NCBI GenBank assembly: GCA_002707685.1
Contig: PANQ01000021.1
Span: 34,452-98,451 of the forward strand
DNA: 64,000 nt
Direction: 5' to 3'
Origin: Porticoccus sp.
GTDB lineage: Bacteria; Pseudomonadota; Gammaproteobacteria; Pseudomonadales; Porticoccaceae
Below, one piece after another: positions 18,541-26,752 of this stretch. The position numbers and the translations under genes are program-made. The notes under the pieces are model-generated. The model did no database searches and had not been told where the DNA came from. It saw only the letters and a list, made by a program, of their open reading frames with translations. The number at the start of each line of letters is the position of its first letter. Position 1 is the first letter of the stretch.

Positions 18541-19424
18541 CCTCGATTTGCAGGTTGGAATCCTTCGGCACTGATCGTCCAGCAAGCTTCTTTGTAGAGA
18601 GCCGGGTCTGCCAGTAATTTTTCTTTGGGCTGATTTTTCCAGTCTTCCATCTTCCACATAAAAAAATGCAGATAGGGAAAGTCCTTATTCCCGGTTAAAT
18701 TATTTGTCAGAAAGCCATTATTCCAAGTCCAGCAGGAAGGAAAATTTTTGCTGCCATCTATCCATGAAACCCGTGCGTGTGTAGTGCTAAAGGCTTCGCG
18801 AAATAGGGCCCGTCGATGCCGGGTATTAAAAAAGAAAATACTTTTGCGTAACCATGTGGGGAAATTTTTCCTCAGTAGGAATAAGCGAGAAAAATGATTT
18901 TCATCAAAAAAACAGTGGTTCGGGTTTTCAAAAACCTTTTGCCAGTCAGGGACAAGCTGGAAAGCGTGGCGTAAGTTATATGTGTTACGCAACAGGCATA
19001 AATGACCGGAAACCCGGGTATTGTGGGTGGAGATCAGGTCGTATTTTTTCAGCACGTCGGGGGTAAGCCAGTGGCGGAGCTGACCGTAAACAACGTCCAT
19101 ATCCCCAAAAGCAAAAAAATCGAATTCGCTGATCTCCTCGGCATGTATGAAACCGTAGGCAGGTTTTATATCACAAAGCTTGTATGGGCTCGATGGTTGG
19201 AAGTTGATACCCAGGACAGAGGAAACTTTCTGGCAGTAGTCATGGAAGCTGCATTCTATAAAACGCGCATTCGGAGGAGGGTTGTCAGGTAGGCCACAGT
19301 CGGTATAAAACAGCCAGTTAATGTCTGGATTATGGCTCAAAGATTCAAAAAAGAAATCAGACCAAAACGGCCACTGACCAAAATAGGGGATAATAATGCA
19401 AATAGAGGTTGGAGCTGGCGTCAT
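18537..19424 (-). CDS. DUF6625-like putative glycosyltransferase
   Basis: A 295-residue protein with ICIIIPYFGQWPFWSDFFFESL, NPDINWLFYTDC, SPYKLCDIKPAYGFI and FDFFAFGDMDVVYGQL. The last looks like a DxD nucleotide-sugar site, and the pattern fits the DUF6625 family, which occurs in polysaccharide loci and has a GT-A-like look. It runs against the neighbouring GT2 gene, sharing its final bases. Start ATG 19424 is preferred over GTG 19439. A decayed relative lies at 24135-24310. Confidence 0.7.
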   Translation of the reverse strand: MTPAPTSICIIIPYFGQWPFWSDFFFESLSHNPDINWLFYTDCGLPDNPPPNARFIECSFHDYCQKVSSVLGINFQPSSPYKLCDIKPAYGFIHAEEISEFDFFAFGDMDVVYGQLRHWLTPDVLKKYDLISTHNTRVSGHLCLLRNTYNLRHAFQLVPDWQKVFENPNHCFFDENHFSRLFLLRKNFPTWLRKSIFFFNTRHRRALFREAFSTTHARVSWIDGSKNFPSCWTWNNGFLTNNLTGNKDFPYLHFFMWKMEDWKNQPKEKLLADPALYKEACWTISAEGFQPANRG

Positions 19425-19789
19425 GGAAAGAGCCGCCACAGTAATAATGGCAAGGGATAATCTTCGGGCCGGCGCAGATTACCTACGATGGATTTGTCAA
19501 TGCTATTCCACCCCAAGTTGTGTTCAACGTGTTGTTGGCCAGCAGCAATACGTTTGGCTAATTCGGGGGAGGTGCTACGAGTGTGGTATTTTTTAAGAAA
19601 TTCAGCCTTGTTTTGATAAAGCACAACGTTGTCCATATTTTTCAGGCCTAAAGCCGGTTTTTCTTGATTGTAGGCAGAGAATAACCAGCCGCAGGCGATG
19701 GATTCAAAATTTTTAATCATATGCCCACCCATACCAATATCCGCACTGGCATAAGACTGGATTCGGTTCAAGGTATGGCCATCCCCCAT
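19421..19789 (-). pseudogene. Truncated CgeB-like glycosyltransferase, C-terminal fragment
   Basis: This 122-residue frame aligns with the C-terminal third of the intact protein at 20644-21609. LNRIQSYASADIGMGGHMIKNFESIACG matches LNRIRIFVGADVGFGEYMIKNFEAMACG, and LKNMDNVVLY matches FRDMKNVVLY. The N-terminal two thirds are missing and the break lies about 30 bases from an IS3-type transposase remnant, suggesting that an insertion or deletion destroyed it. It ends overlapping the start of the DUF6625 gene, so the two may once have been one transcription unit. Confidence 0.7.
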
Positions 19790-19816
19790 TATATAACCGA
19801 AGTTAAATGTAAAGGG

Positions 19817-20204
19817 TTAAGCCGCATCCGGCAAATACCTAGGCGACACTCGAACAATCGCTGAGCTAAATCGTTCATTATTGTATGCTCAAAGCCATTG
19901 CGTGGCCAGATATCGCGTATGTTCAATGGTTTTAACATGTGTAATTCGAGCTATGCGTAAAGCACAATTCGGTTAAATCACTCAGCAAAGACGTTTTGTG
20001 TGGGCTTGCCGGGTTGGCTATGTATGAGCTGAATATGCTGGGTATTTGCCCAACCAATATCTGGTTCATTGAGGTTGGTAGATTCAATGCGTCCGGTTTA
20101 TCGCGTTTATTCCGGTGTTTCGACTGGATGCCTAGGTTAAGCTCTAATTCGCGGTAAATTCGATAAACCCGGTCTGGTGGTCTGGTGGTCTGGTATTTGG
20201 GCAA
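19817..20204 (-). pseudogene. IS3-family transposase OrfB remnant
   Basis: The minus strand first reads RVYRIYRELELNLGIQSKHRNKRDKPDAL...MNQI, the start of the conserved RVYRIYRELELNLRIKPRKR...NQxWSMDF block of IS3-type OrfB. In another frame near the left end it reads TIEHTRYLATQWL-stop-AYNNERFSSAI and ends in SPRYLPDAA-stop, which matches the IS3 C-terminus ATxWLWTYNNERP. The tryptophan codon has become TGA. The catalytic DDE core between them is deleted. This is clearly a dead element. Confidence 0.65.
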
Positions 20205-20656
20205 AAAGGATGCTTATACTTCTATACATAAAGGATCAGACGACGCTAATAACGACCTCTGCAAAAGTCTTGGCAAATATGGCGACTACTCGTCTGGTCA
20301 TTGTTGGCGAAGGTCTCTTGAAATCTCAACTGGAAGCGCTGATCAAAAAATATCCACTAGAAAGCTTTGTCGAAATGAAAGGACGTGTTTTTGAGGCACA
20401 CCTTTTTTTCGTGCCGGTTATCGGTTTCAATTGTAGTGGAGTCCCTGATGTGCGGGGAGAGGATGGATTATTGTTTCCTGCGACAGGGGTGAGAATTCTG
20501 GCAGTAGAGCTGGTTCAACTCTACCGGACTGAAAGTACGTTGGGTGCGGCCATGTCTGGCGCGCTGCTGGATCGTCTGAAAACCCACTTTACCTATCAGG
20601 CTGTGCGTGAGGCTTTCTGGAGCTCGCCATTTAAAAGGACTCTGTGGCTGAGATGA
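20177..20656 (+). pseudogene. Truncated GT4 glycosyltransferase remnant
   Basis: This 159-residue frame keeps only parts of a GT4 donor domain: KDQTTLITTSAKVLANMATTRLVIVGEG, then an abrupt junction after VEMKGRVFEA, then VIGFNCSGVPDVRGEDGLLFPA and LVQLYR...LKTHFTYQAVREAF. The whole acceptor domain is missing, and so are the roughly 40 residues with the E-x7-E sugar-nucleotide motif. It cannot be an active enzyme in this form. Its 5' end runs over the antisense IS3 remnant and the direct repeat at 20190. Confidence 0.65.
20190..20222 (+). repeat. Copy 2 of a degenerate direct repeat
   Basis: CTGGTATTTGGGCAAAAAGG and the following ATGCTTATACTT resemble 16686-16718. Just upstream, GGTCTGGT occurs three times in tandem (about 20171-20194). 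The copy sits at the 5' end of the truncated GT4 frame. Eye alignment only. Confidence 0.4.
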
Positions 20657-21609
20657 AAGTACTGTTTCTTGTGCAGAAAGAACAGCGTGTCATTCTTGAC
20701 CGTTTTTACGATTCCATCTGTCGTCACCTGGGTGATTGTGAGTTGCGCTCGCTGACCTCAAGAGAACAGGATAATTTGAAGCAGTATTTTCACAATATTG
20801 ATGTGGACGCCTATGAGCGCATTATTTTCTTTTTGCGCTTCAAAAAAGAAATCAGACAGGTACGGTTCATCCAGAGCATCCCCAATCTGGTTATTCTCGA
20901 GCACGATGCTTTCCAGAACTATATTGCTGGCAAGTATCGAGGGAAATTCAGTAAGCATTATCACAAGTTGCCATGGGCAAGAGTGATTTGTTCAGGTTAT
21001 GAGGTGACTCAAAATCTGTGCTCGGAGGGGTTCGATGTTGAGTTTGTGCCAAAGGGTTATGATCAGGCGTTGTTGGGCAACCGAGGCCTGGAGCGGGACA
21101 TTGAGTTGGGGTTCCTGGGCAGCATCGGCAATCAGATGTACGGCAAGCGCAGGTCGTTGTTGGAGGCATTGGCTGAACAGGAAAACCTGGTGGTCACCCG
21201 CACCCAGTCCGGTGATGAATATGTTGCGATGTTGAACCGAATCCGTATTTTTGTCGGTGCGGATGTGGGGTTTGGCGAATATATGATTAAGAACTTCGAA
21301 GCCATGGCTTGTGGTTGTCTGTTACTGACCTGGAACCAGGGCGAGCAGGAAAACCGGGCGTTGGGCTTTCGGGATATGAAAAATGTGGTGCTCTATAGTT
21401 CCATCGACGAGCTAAGGGAAAAGCTGGTTCTGCTTCGCACAACACCTGGTCTGGCGGAGAGTATTGCTTCGGCGGGCCAACGGCTGGTGGAACAGCACTA
21501 CAGTTGGGAGGTTTTGGGGGGCAAGGTGGCTAAAGCAGTCCAATTGCCTTTGCGTAAAAAACATGTGAAACGCTTTATGGGATTTAAGCATTATTCACTC
21601 GGCACTTAA
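20644..21609 (+). CDS. CgeB-like glycosyltransferase
   Basis: A 321-residue protein with an N-terminal KVLFLVQKEQRVILDRFYDSI region and a C-terminal half resembling CgeB/Glyco_trans_1_2 glycosyltransferases: ELGFLGSIGNQMYGKRRSLLEAL, GFGEYMIKNFEAMACGCLLLT and NVVLYSSIDELREKLVLL. The Glu of KNFEAMACG takes the place of the GT4 donor-site Glu. The acceptor is unknown, presumably LPS. AAGGA lies four bases before GTG 20644; ATG 20653 is an alternative start. A broken paralogue lies just upstream in opposite orientation. Confidence 0.75.
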   Translation: MAEMKVLFLVQKEQRVILDRFYDSICRHLGDCELRSLTSREQDNLKQYFHNIDVDAYERIIFFLRFKKEIRQVRFIQSIPNLVILEHDAFQNYIAGKYRGKFSKHYHKLPWARVICSGYEVTQNLCSEGFDVEFVPKGYDQALLGNRGLERDIELGFLGSIGNQMYGKRRSLLEALAEQENLVVTRTQSGDEYVAMLNRIRIFVGADVGFGEYMIKNFEAMACGCLLLTWNQGEQENRALGFRDMKNVVLYSSIDELREKLVLLRTTPGLAESIASAGQRLVEQHYSWEVLGGKVAKAVQLPLRKKHVKRFMGFKHYSLGT

Positions 21610-21750
21610 ACATGATAGCTGACTTGAAAGCGTGATGGTGTTTAAGACGGCGTTCAACGTTTTGTCTGTTTTTTGCCGTATTATTAGCTCACAAGAACCT
21701 AATGGATTAAAGCTTACTAAAATGAAGGCGGAAAGAAAAAGGAAACTTCT

Positions 21751-22818
21751 TTGATAGCGAACATGATGTACAGCTCGGATGAGCGCCACAAGGCTACTCA
21801 GTCTATCCACAGATTAATTACCCGGGCATTGCAGGAGAAGGGCATGCCTGTCGATGAGTACTTTCTGGTGAAAGGTGAAAAGCCAGAATTAGCTGATTCG
21901 CATGTGCCGACCATCACCAGTGTGCGAGTCGCAAGGAAAAAAGGAATCTGGCGTTATCTCCCACACATGCTTTCGGGCAAGATAGAGCGTTTGTTGGTTT
22001 CTCGGAAGGTGGATGTTGTCGTCTGTGATGGCTTGGGGGTTATGCGGACCTTGATTCCTGTCATGAGGCATCTTGAGAGATTAAGTCTATTGGTAGTTCT
22101 TCATAGTCTGGTTAAATTTAAAGCAGAAGATCTGGATTTTTTACAGCATTATTCAGACCGAATCCGGTTGGTTGCAGTTTCGCCTTCTCTAGCAAGAGAC
22201 GTGAAAGCAGAATATCCCTCCATACGCGAAATTACGAGTGCTGTGGCCAATAGCCTAAGTCCCGATTTTCAGGCGAACCTACTTGATAGAGGCCTAGCAA
22301 GGTCTATCTTGAACCTCCCCAAATCGGGACACTTATCTGTTGTGCTTTCTCGTCTTACGGAAAAAAAAGATGTTTCATTGGTTATTCAAGCCTTCGCCAA
22401 GGTCGTTTCAGAAAATCGTTATCTCGTGATTATGGGTGATGGGCCGCAAAGACCGGCTTTGACGCGGCTGGTAGCAGATCTGGGTATGGAGTCCCATGTG
22501 ATCTGGTTGGGATGGGTTAATTCTGCCAGCCAATATCTTAGAGCTTTTGACTTGTTCGTCTCAGCATCGACTGCAGAGGGCTTTGGATTGTCTGTTCTGG
22601 AAGCCCATGCTGCTGGGTTGCCTGTGGTTTGCTCTAGGTTGCCAGCTCATGAGGACGCACTCGAGCATCACGCTGCTTTCTTTGATGTTGGTAATATAGA
22701 AGGTTGTGTCGAGCATTTGTCCTCAGTGGTTAATGGGGACGTTGTCTGTGATTTAAAAACCCGGTACGAGCAGTTTTCTTTGGGATATTTCGGATTGGTT
22801 TCTGAGTTGCACCCCTAA
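21751..22818 (+). CDS. Glycosyltransferase family 4
   Basis: A 355-residue GT-B fold retaining glycosyltransferase. The donor domain shows LSVVLSRLTEKKDVSLVIQAFAKV, LVIMGDGPQRPALTRL and the E-x7-E pair in STAEGFGLSVLEAHAAGLPVVCS. The N-terminus IANMMYSSDERHKATQSI is the acceptor-domain loop. The start is TTG 21751, supported by AAGGA seven bases upstream; ATG 21763 would remove little. It probably extends the LPS core or O-chain. The C-terminus is slightly short for the family. Confidence 0.85.
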   Translation: MIANMMYSSDERHKATQSIHRLITRALQEKGMPVDEYFLVKGEKPELADSHVPTITSVRVARKKGIWRYLPHMLSGKIERLLVSRKVDVVVCDGLGVMRTLIPVMRHLERLSLLVVLHSLVKFKAEDLDFLQHYSDRIRLVAVSPSLARDVKAEYPSIREITSAVANSLSPDFQANLLDRGLARSILNLPKSGHLSVVLSRLTEKKDVSLVIQAFAKVVSENRYLVIMGDGPQRPALTRLVADLGMESHVIWLGWVNSASQYLRAFDLFVSASTAEGFGLSVLEAHAAGLPVVCSRLPAHEDALEHHAAFFDVGNIEGCVEHLSSVVNGDVVCDLKTRYEQFSLGYFGLVSELHP

Positions 22819-22888
22819 AAAGTCGTGAAACCTTTAATTCTTGTCTTGGGACTCCCTGTCCCATTTTGAAAGCGAGTAGTTAATTTCA

Positions 22889-24124
22889 ATGCAGTGGATT
22901 ACAGAGAGCAAGGCCCATAGAGTGGTTTACTGGCTAATGGGCGTGGGACTATTCCTTCAACTGAGCAGTAAGGTGCTGTACACGTCTGACAGTACAAATG
23001 GTGTGCACGTATATTTGTTACTAATTCTTCCTGCATTGCTGCTGACAGTTTGGAGCTTTTTGAAAAAAGAGAGCCTGTTTTTAGTGGAAGCAAAGAGATT
23101 TCTTGTTGCTGCCGGTCTCTTCATGACAGTTTGTAGCGTGTCTGCTTATTGGAGTGACAGTGGCCAATCTGTTTTATACGTCCTGAGGAAGAGCTTGGTT
23201 ATTTTTCTCTACCTCGCAGCCATCATCTATTTGGTCACGGTAGCAAAATGGCAGCACATCAAGTTTTTCATCATGATGTTATGCGTTGTTGCCGCAGTGG
23301 GTGCATTGGTGTCCCTTTGCTATCAATTAGTTGTCCTCGATGAATCATTTGGTTGGCGAACTTTCAGAATCTACCGTATGGGCCATGGTGAGTGGATAGA
23401 TTTAGGCTATCCGGTAATAGCCGGGATTTATTTTGCCCTGTTTGGCGTGTTGGCAGCCAGTTTAGTGGCGCTGGGGCACCAGAACCATTCCCAGAACTTG
23501 GTGCTGATGTTAGTGATACTGGTATTACTTCCCTATGTCTTTTTGACTTTTTCTCGAACATCCTGGATTGCCTGGGCGGTAGCTATCTGCTATCTGATGG
23601 TAGTGTTCCGACACAGGGCAACTATTGCTTTGGCAACAATTTTGGCATGTATTGCATTTGTAATGATCGCTATTTACCAAAATGAAATGGCTGTGGAAGT
23701 AACAGAAAGGCAGCTTTCCGGGCGGCCGCAAATTTGGCTGTGGACATTGCAGCATTTTCTTGAACACCCCCTCCTGGGTCATGGATTTGCTCATTCATTC
23801 TGGCCGGAAAAACCGTATGCACATGCGCACAATTTTTTTCTGCAAGTCCTTTTCGAGCATGGAATACTTGGATTGACTTGCTATCTTTTTATGTTGACTT
23901 CGGTATTTGCGGGTGTATGGCGCTATCGGCGAAATAAGCTGGTTTTGGCAGCATTTGCGTTGGTGATATATATACTGACAGCGATGATGGTGGATGTGCA
24001 GCATGTCATTACCCGTCCCGGCCTCTTCTGGAGTATTTTCTGGTTTCCACTGGCATTTACGATAGGTGCAGTAAATCGGGCTCAGTTGGCAGCCCCAATC
24101 AACACGCTATCTGAAGATTATTAA
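22889..24124 (+). CDS. O-antigen ligase/polymerase-like membrane protein (Wzy_C)
   Basis: A 411-residue polytopic inner-membrane protein with about ten hydrophobic helices. After SRTSWIAWAVAICYL a large periplasmic loop carries RQLSGRPQIWLWTLQHFLEHPLLGHGF and AHNFFLQVLFEHGILGL, the Wzy_C/WaaL signature. The end reads DVQHVITRPGLFWSIFWFPL. Such proteins ligate O-antigen to lipid A-core (WaaL) or polymerise it (Wzy). It shares its terminal V-I-x-R-P motif with the minus-strand protein at 25499-26701, so the two look paralogous. Which is the true ligase is not evident. Confidence 0.82.
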   Translation: MQWITESKAHRVVYWLMGVGLFLQLSSKVLYTSDSTNGVHVYLLLILPALLLTVWSFLKKESLFLVEAKRFLVAAGLFMTVCSVSAYWSDSGQSVLYVLRKSLVIFLYLAAIIYLVTVAKWQHIKFFIMMLCVVAAVGALVSLCYQLVVLDESFGWRTFRIYRMGHGEWIDLGYPVIAGIYFALFGVLAASLVALGHQNHSQNLVLMLVILVLLPYVFLTFSRTSWIAWAVAICYLMVVFRHRATIALATILACIAFVMIAIYQNEMAVEVTERQLSGRPQIWLWTLQHFLEHPLLGHGFAHSFWPEKPYAHAHNFFLQVLFEHGILGLTCYLFMLTSVFAGVWRYRRNKLVLAAFALVIYILTAMMVDVQHVITRPGLFWSIFWFPLAFTIGAVNRAQLAAPINTLSEDY

Positions 24125-24134
24125 AAGTAACGCT

Positions 24135-24310
24135 GTCTTCTGGTAAGGGGAAATGTAGTCGTTCAGTAAACCTGGATATTGATTGGACCGGTTGGTGGTT
24201 TTCCGTAATCCGTATAAAAAACCAGTTGATATCCGGGTTATGTTGGCAGCTCTCAAGATAAAATTGATCCACTTGGACCACTTGCCGAAGTAGGGAATAA
24301 TTTTTCAGAA
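24135..24310 (-). pseudogene. Decayed DUF6625 fragment
   Basis: Across frames the minus strand reads KIIPYFGKWSKWINF, then after a shift FYLESCQHNPDINWFF, then after another shift YTDYGKPPTGP. These match in order IIIPYFGQWPFWSDF, FFFESLSHNPDINWLF and YTDCGLPDNPP of the intact protein at 18537-19424. At least two frameshifts and loss of all downstream sequence make it a pseudogene. It fills most of the gap between two convergent LPS genes. Confidence 0.65.
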
Positions 24311-24352
24311 TAGATGAAGTTTTCGAGCCGGGTTGTCACTCTGTTTGAACTA

Positions 24353-25492
24353 TTATTCCGAAGCAGCGGCAACCGGTTTGCTCAGAGTGCTAGTGACCTG
24401 AGGCAGTTGCCAGAACTGCTCCCTGATCGCGCAATCGGAGAAATGGTTTTGTAATCGTTGGAAGATCTGGTTGTGGTCTGCTTCTGTCAGCTGCTTTTGT
24501 GAAACCCGTATTAATCCTTCAGCCAGCGCGTCAGCGTCCCCGAAGGGGAACAGTTCGCCAGTGTCTCCTACCACCTCAGGGCCGCCGCCGCAGTCTGAAC
24601 AGATAATCGGCAGCTCCGCGGCCATGGCCTCGAGCAGAACCATACCGAATGGCTCGTGATCCGAGGTCAGGGCAAATGCATCAAAGGCTCTGAAGTAGCG
24701 CCTTGCCTCAATCACGTTGCCCGGAAGCAGGACGCTGTCGCTGATATTGAGCTCAGCGGCGAGCGCCTTCAGTGGTTGCAGCAGTTTTCCGTCCCCGAGC
24801 ATCACCAGCAGCGCGCCAGCGGGAAGATCGGGCAGCGCCCGGGCAAAACCCTTGATCAGCGTCTGCGGATCCTTGTCGGGGTGGAGTCGGCCAACGCTGC
24901 CCAGGACCCAGCTGTTCTCGGGTAGTCGGAGTTTATGCCGTGCTTCCTGACGGTCGAGCAGGTCCTGACGTGCGGTATCAACATCAATACGGTTGTAGAG
25001 TGTGATGATCCTGTCCTCGGGCCAGGCAGGCAGGTGGGATCGTATTTCATCGCGCACGGCGTTCGAGACGGCGAGCAACGTCAGCCGGGATTTGAATAGA
25101 TTGCCCATAAGGCGGCGGCCAACGCGGTCAAAATCCCCAAAGGAATGACGCACACTGAAAATGGGCAGGTCTGTTGCCAGTAGTCCCACATAGGCAGATT
25201 TGGCGCGGTGAGCGATACAGGCAGAGAAAGGGTATTGCCGTGCGATTTTTTTGACTTCACTGATAACTGTCAGCTTGGCCCCTGCAAGCGCTTTGCTGTT
25301 GTGGCCGAGAAAAATAACTTCGTCAGAGCAGGCTTTTTTTGCAACCTCCGGGTCAGGTTCTCCGGTCATGAAAACGGTAATCACTTTATAGGGCGTGTCC
25401 TTGAACAAAACGGCATATTGCCGGGCACAATCCAGAAAGGGATCATAGTAGCAATGGCAAAGTTGCAGGATATATTGTTGATCACTGTTCAT
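24353..25492 (-). CDS. Glycosyltransferase family 4
   Basis: A 379-residue GT-B enzyme. The N-lobe has HRAKSAYVGLLA and IFSVRHSFGDFDR. The donor lobe has VLGSVGRLHPDKDPQTLIKGFARAL, LVMLGDGKLLQPLKALA and the E-x7-E pair in SDHEPFGMVLLEAMAAELPIICS. It begins six bases after the stop of the O-antigen ligase-like gene, so it belongs to a minus-strand three-gene unit with that gene and the kinase at 26753. It is likely a core or rhamnosyl-type transferase; the sugar is not identifiable. Confidence 0.88.
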   Translation of the reverse strand: MNSDQQYILQLCHCYYDPFLDCARQYAVLFKDTPYKVITVFMTGEPDPEVAKKACSDEVIFLGHNSKALAGAKLTVISEVKKIARQYPFSACIAHRAKSAYVGLLATDLPIFSVRHSFGDFDRVGRRLMGNLFKSRLTLLAVSNAVRDEIRSHLPAWPEDRIITLYNRIDVDTARQDLLDRQEARHKLRLPENSWVLGSVGRLHPDKDPQTLIKGFARALPDLPAGALLVMLGDGKLLQPLKALAAELNISDSVLLPGNVIEARRYFRAFDAFALTSDHEPFGMVLLEAMAAELPIICSDCGGGPEVVGDTGELFPFGDADALAEGLIRVSQKQLTEADHNQIFQRLQNHFSDCAIREQFWQLPQVTSTLSKPVAAASE

Positions 25493-25498
25493 CTTCGG

Positions 25499-26701
25499 TT
25501 ACACAAATGCTTTGCTGGGCAATGATTTCAATTCGTAGCGTGATAATACAATAAGTGGCAACCAGAAAATCAGCCAGTAGCCGCGGGGTCTGGAAATGAC
25601 AGAATCGAGATTGACAAGGCCCATGGTACAGGCGAATGCAAATAGAATAGTGGCCACTATTACATAGGGGTTGGCCCGCAATTTCCAGCCAGTGAGCAAT
25701 ACCGTCAATATCATCAGTAGCAGCAGGGTGAGGCCGACAATGCCGCCGGACAGCAGGGCGCCAAGATAGACGCTGTGGTAGGCACTCCAACCGGCCAGCC
25801 CGCCTTCAGTGATATAGATGGTCGTTCCATGGCCATGGCCGAACCAGTAATGATGGAACTCCTTCAGATAGCCCGACCAGAGATGAAATCTGGAGCTCTG
25901 CCCCTTTTCGATATAGGCATCAATCAGTGGTGCGAGAAAAATGCAGGCTGCTATCAGTAGCATCAGGCCAAGTCCGATCAGCAAAAGCTTGGATCGGTTT
26001 TTGATGGGAGAATGGGCAACCATGACAAAACCGAAAAACAGGGTTCCGGCAATGGCCAAGCGGGTATGGGTCAATACCAGGGTGACCAGAAAAACCGTTA
26101 ACGCAACCAGCAACAGCAGGATAGTGGACTTTCGCTCCCGGATGCCCGGTTCATAGAGAAGGCTGCCAAGACAGAGCAGGGCTCCTGCACCCAGACAAAA
26201 CCCGGTGCGCACTTTGTCGACCAAAGGGCCGGGAATGGTAAATCGTCTGGTGAGAGGGTAATCCAGATAGAGGTAGTGGTAGGCCGCATAACAGGCGGCG
26301 GTAGTGCTGCCGGCAATAATCAGCCATTTGACGAGGCACTGTAGCCGTCGGTCTTCGCCGTTAAAAGTAAATAAAAAAATAACCCAGAAACTGACCAGAT
26401 AAAAAATATCTTTTATCGGATTGAGAATGTCGCGGCTGCTTTCAGGTTCAGACCAGAGCAGGCTAAGCAAGGAATAACCCAAAAACAGGAATGAGGCGAT
26501 TGCTATTCGTGATCCAAGCAGGGCGGACCATTTGCACAGGCCTTTGAAGGCGATTAATGGAAAGGCAATACAGACAAATAGTATGAATAATTTCAGGTGA
26601 AGGTTTTTTTCGGGGATAAAAAAAAGGCTTGTCAGCAAAAAAACAACGCTGTAAAAAAAGAGTGTTTTTGTCTTTTCTTCAAACTGTGAAGTCGCAATCA
26701 T
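25499..26701 (-). CDS. O-antigen ligase-like membrane protein (WaaL/Wzy_C family)
   Basis: A 400-residue protein with many membrane helices. The periplasmic Wzy_C loop includes YIEKGQSSRFHLWSGYLKEFHHYWFGHGHG and YHSVYLGALLSGGIVGL, with the GHG and H-x6-G pattern of O-antigen ligases. The C-terminus NLDSVISRPRGYWLIFWLPL parallels the protein at 22889. Its place beside a PA4998-like kinase and hldE matches that of waaL in P. aeruginosa, so it is the better WaaL candidate. The start ATG is 51 bases after the kinase gene. Confidence 0.82.
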   Translation of the reverse strand: MIATSQFEEKTKTLFFYSVVFLLTSLFFIPEKNLHLKLFILFVCIAFPLIAFKGLCKWSALLGSRIAIASFLFLGYSLLSLLWSEPESSRDILNPIKDIFYLVSFWVIFLFTFNGEDRRLQCLVKWLIIAGSTTAACYAAYHYLYLDYPLTRRFTIPGPLVDKVRTGFCLGAGALLCLGSLLYEPGIRERKSTILLLLVALTVFLVTLVLTHTRLAIAGTLFFGFVMVAHSPIKNRSKLLLIGLGLMLLIAACIFLAPLIDAYIEKGQSSRFHLWSGYLKEFHHYWFGHGHGTTIYITEGGLAGWSAYHSVYLGALLSGGIVGLTLLLLMILTVLLTGWKLRANPYVIVATILFAFACTMGLVNLDSVISRPRGYWLIFWLPLIVLSRYELKSLPSKAFV

Positions 26702-26752
26702 TGTGATGCTAAATCCAAAACGGTTTTTTTAGGGGAGGATGCGATAAGTCCG

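Noticed and set aside
21722..21754. Frameshifted ATG start (MKAERKRKLL) for the GT4 gene at 21751
   Set aside because: The short frame seemed to continue into the GT4 protein after a shift, but TTG 21751 has AAGGA seven bases upstream and gives an adequate N-terminus, so no frameshift is needed.
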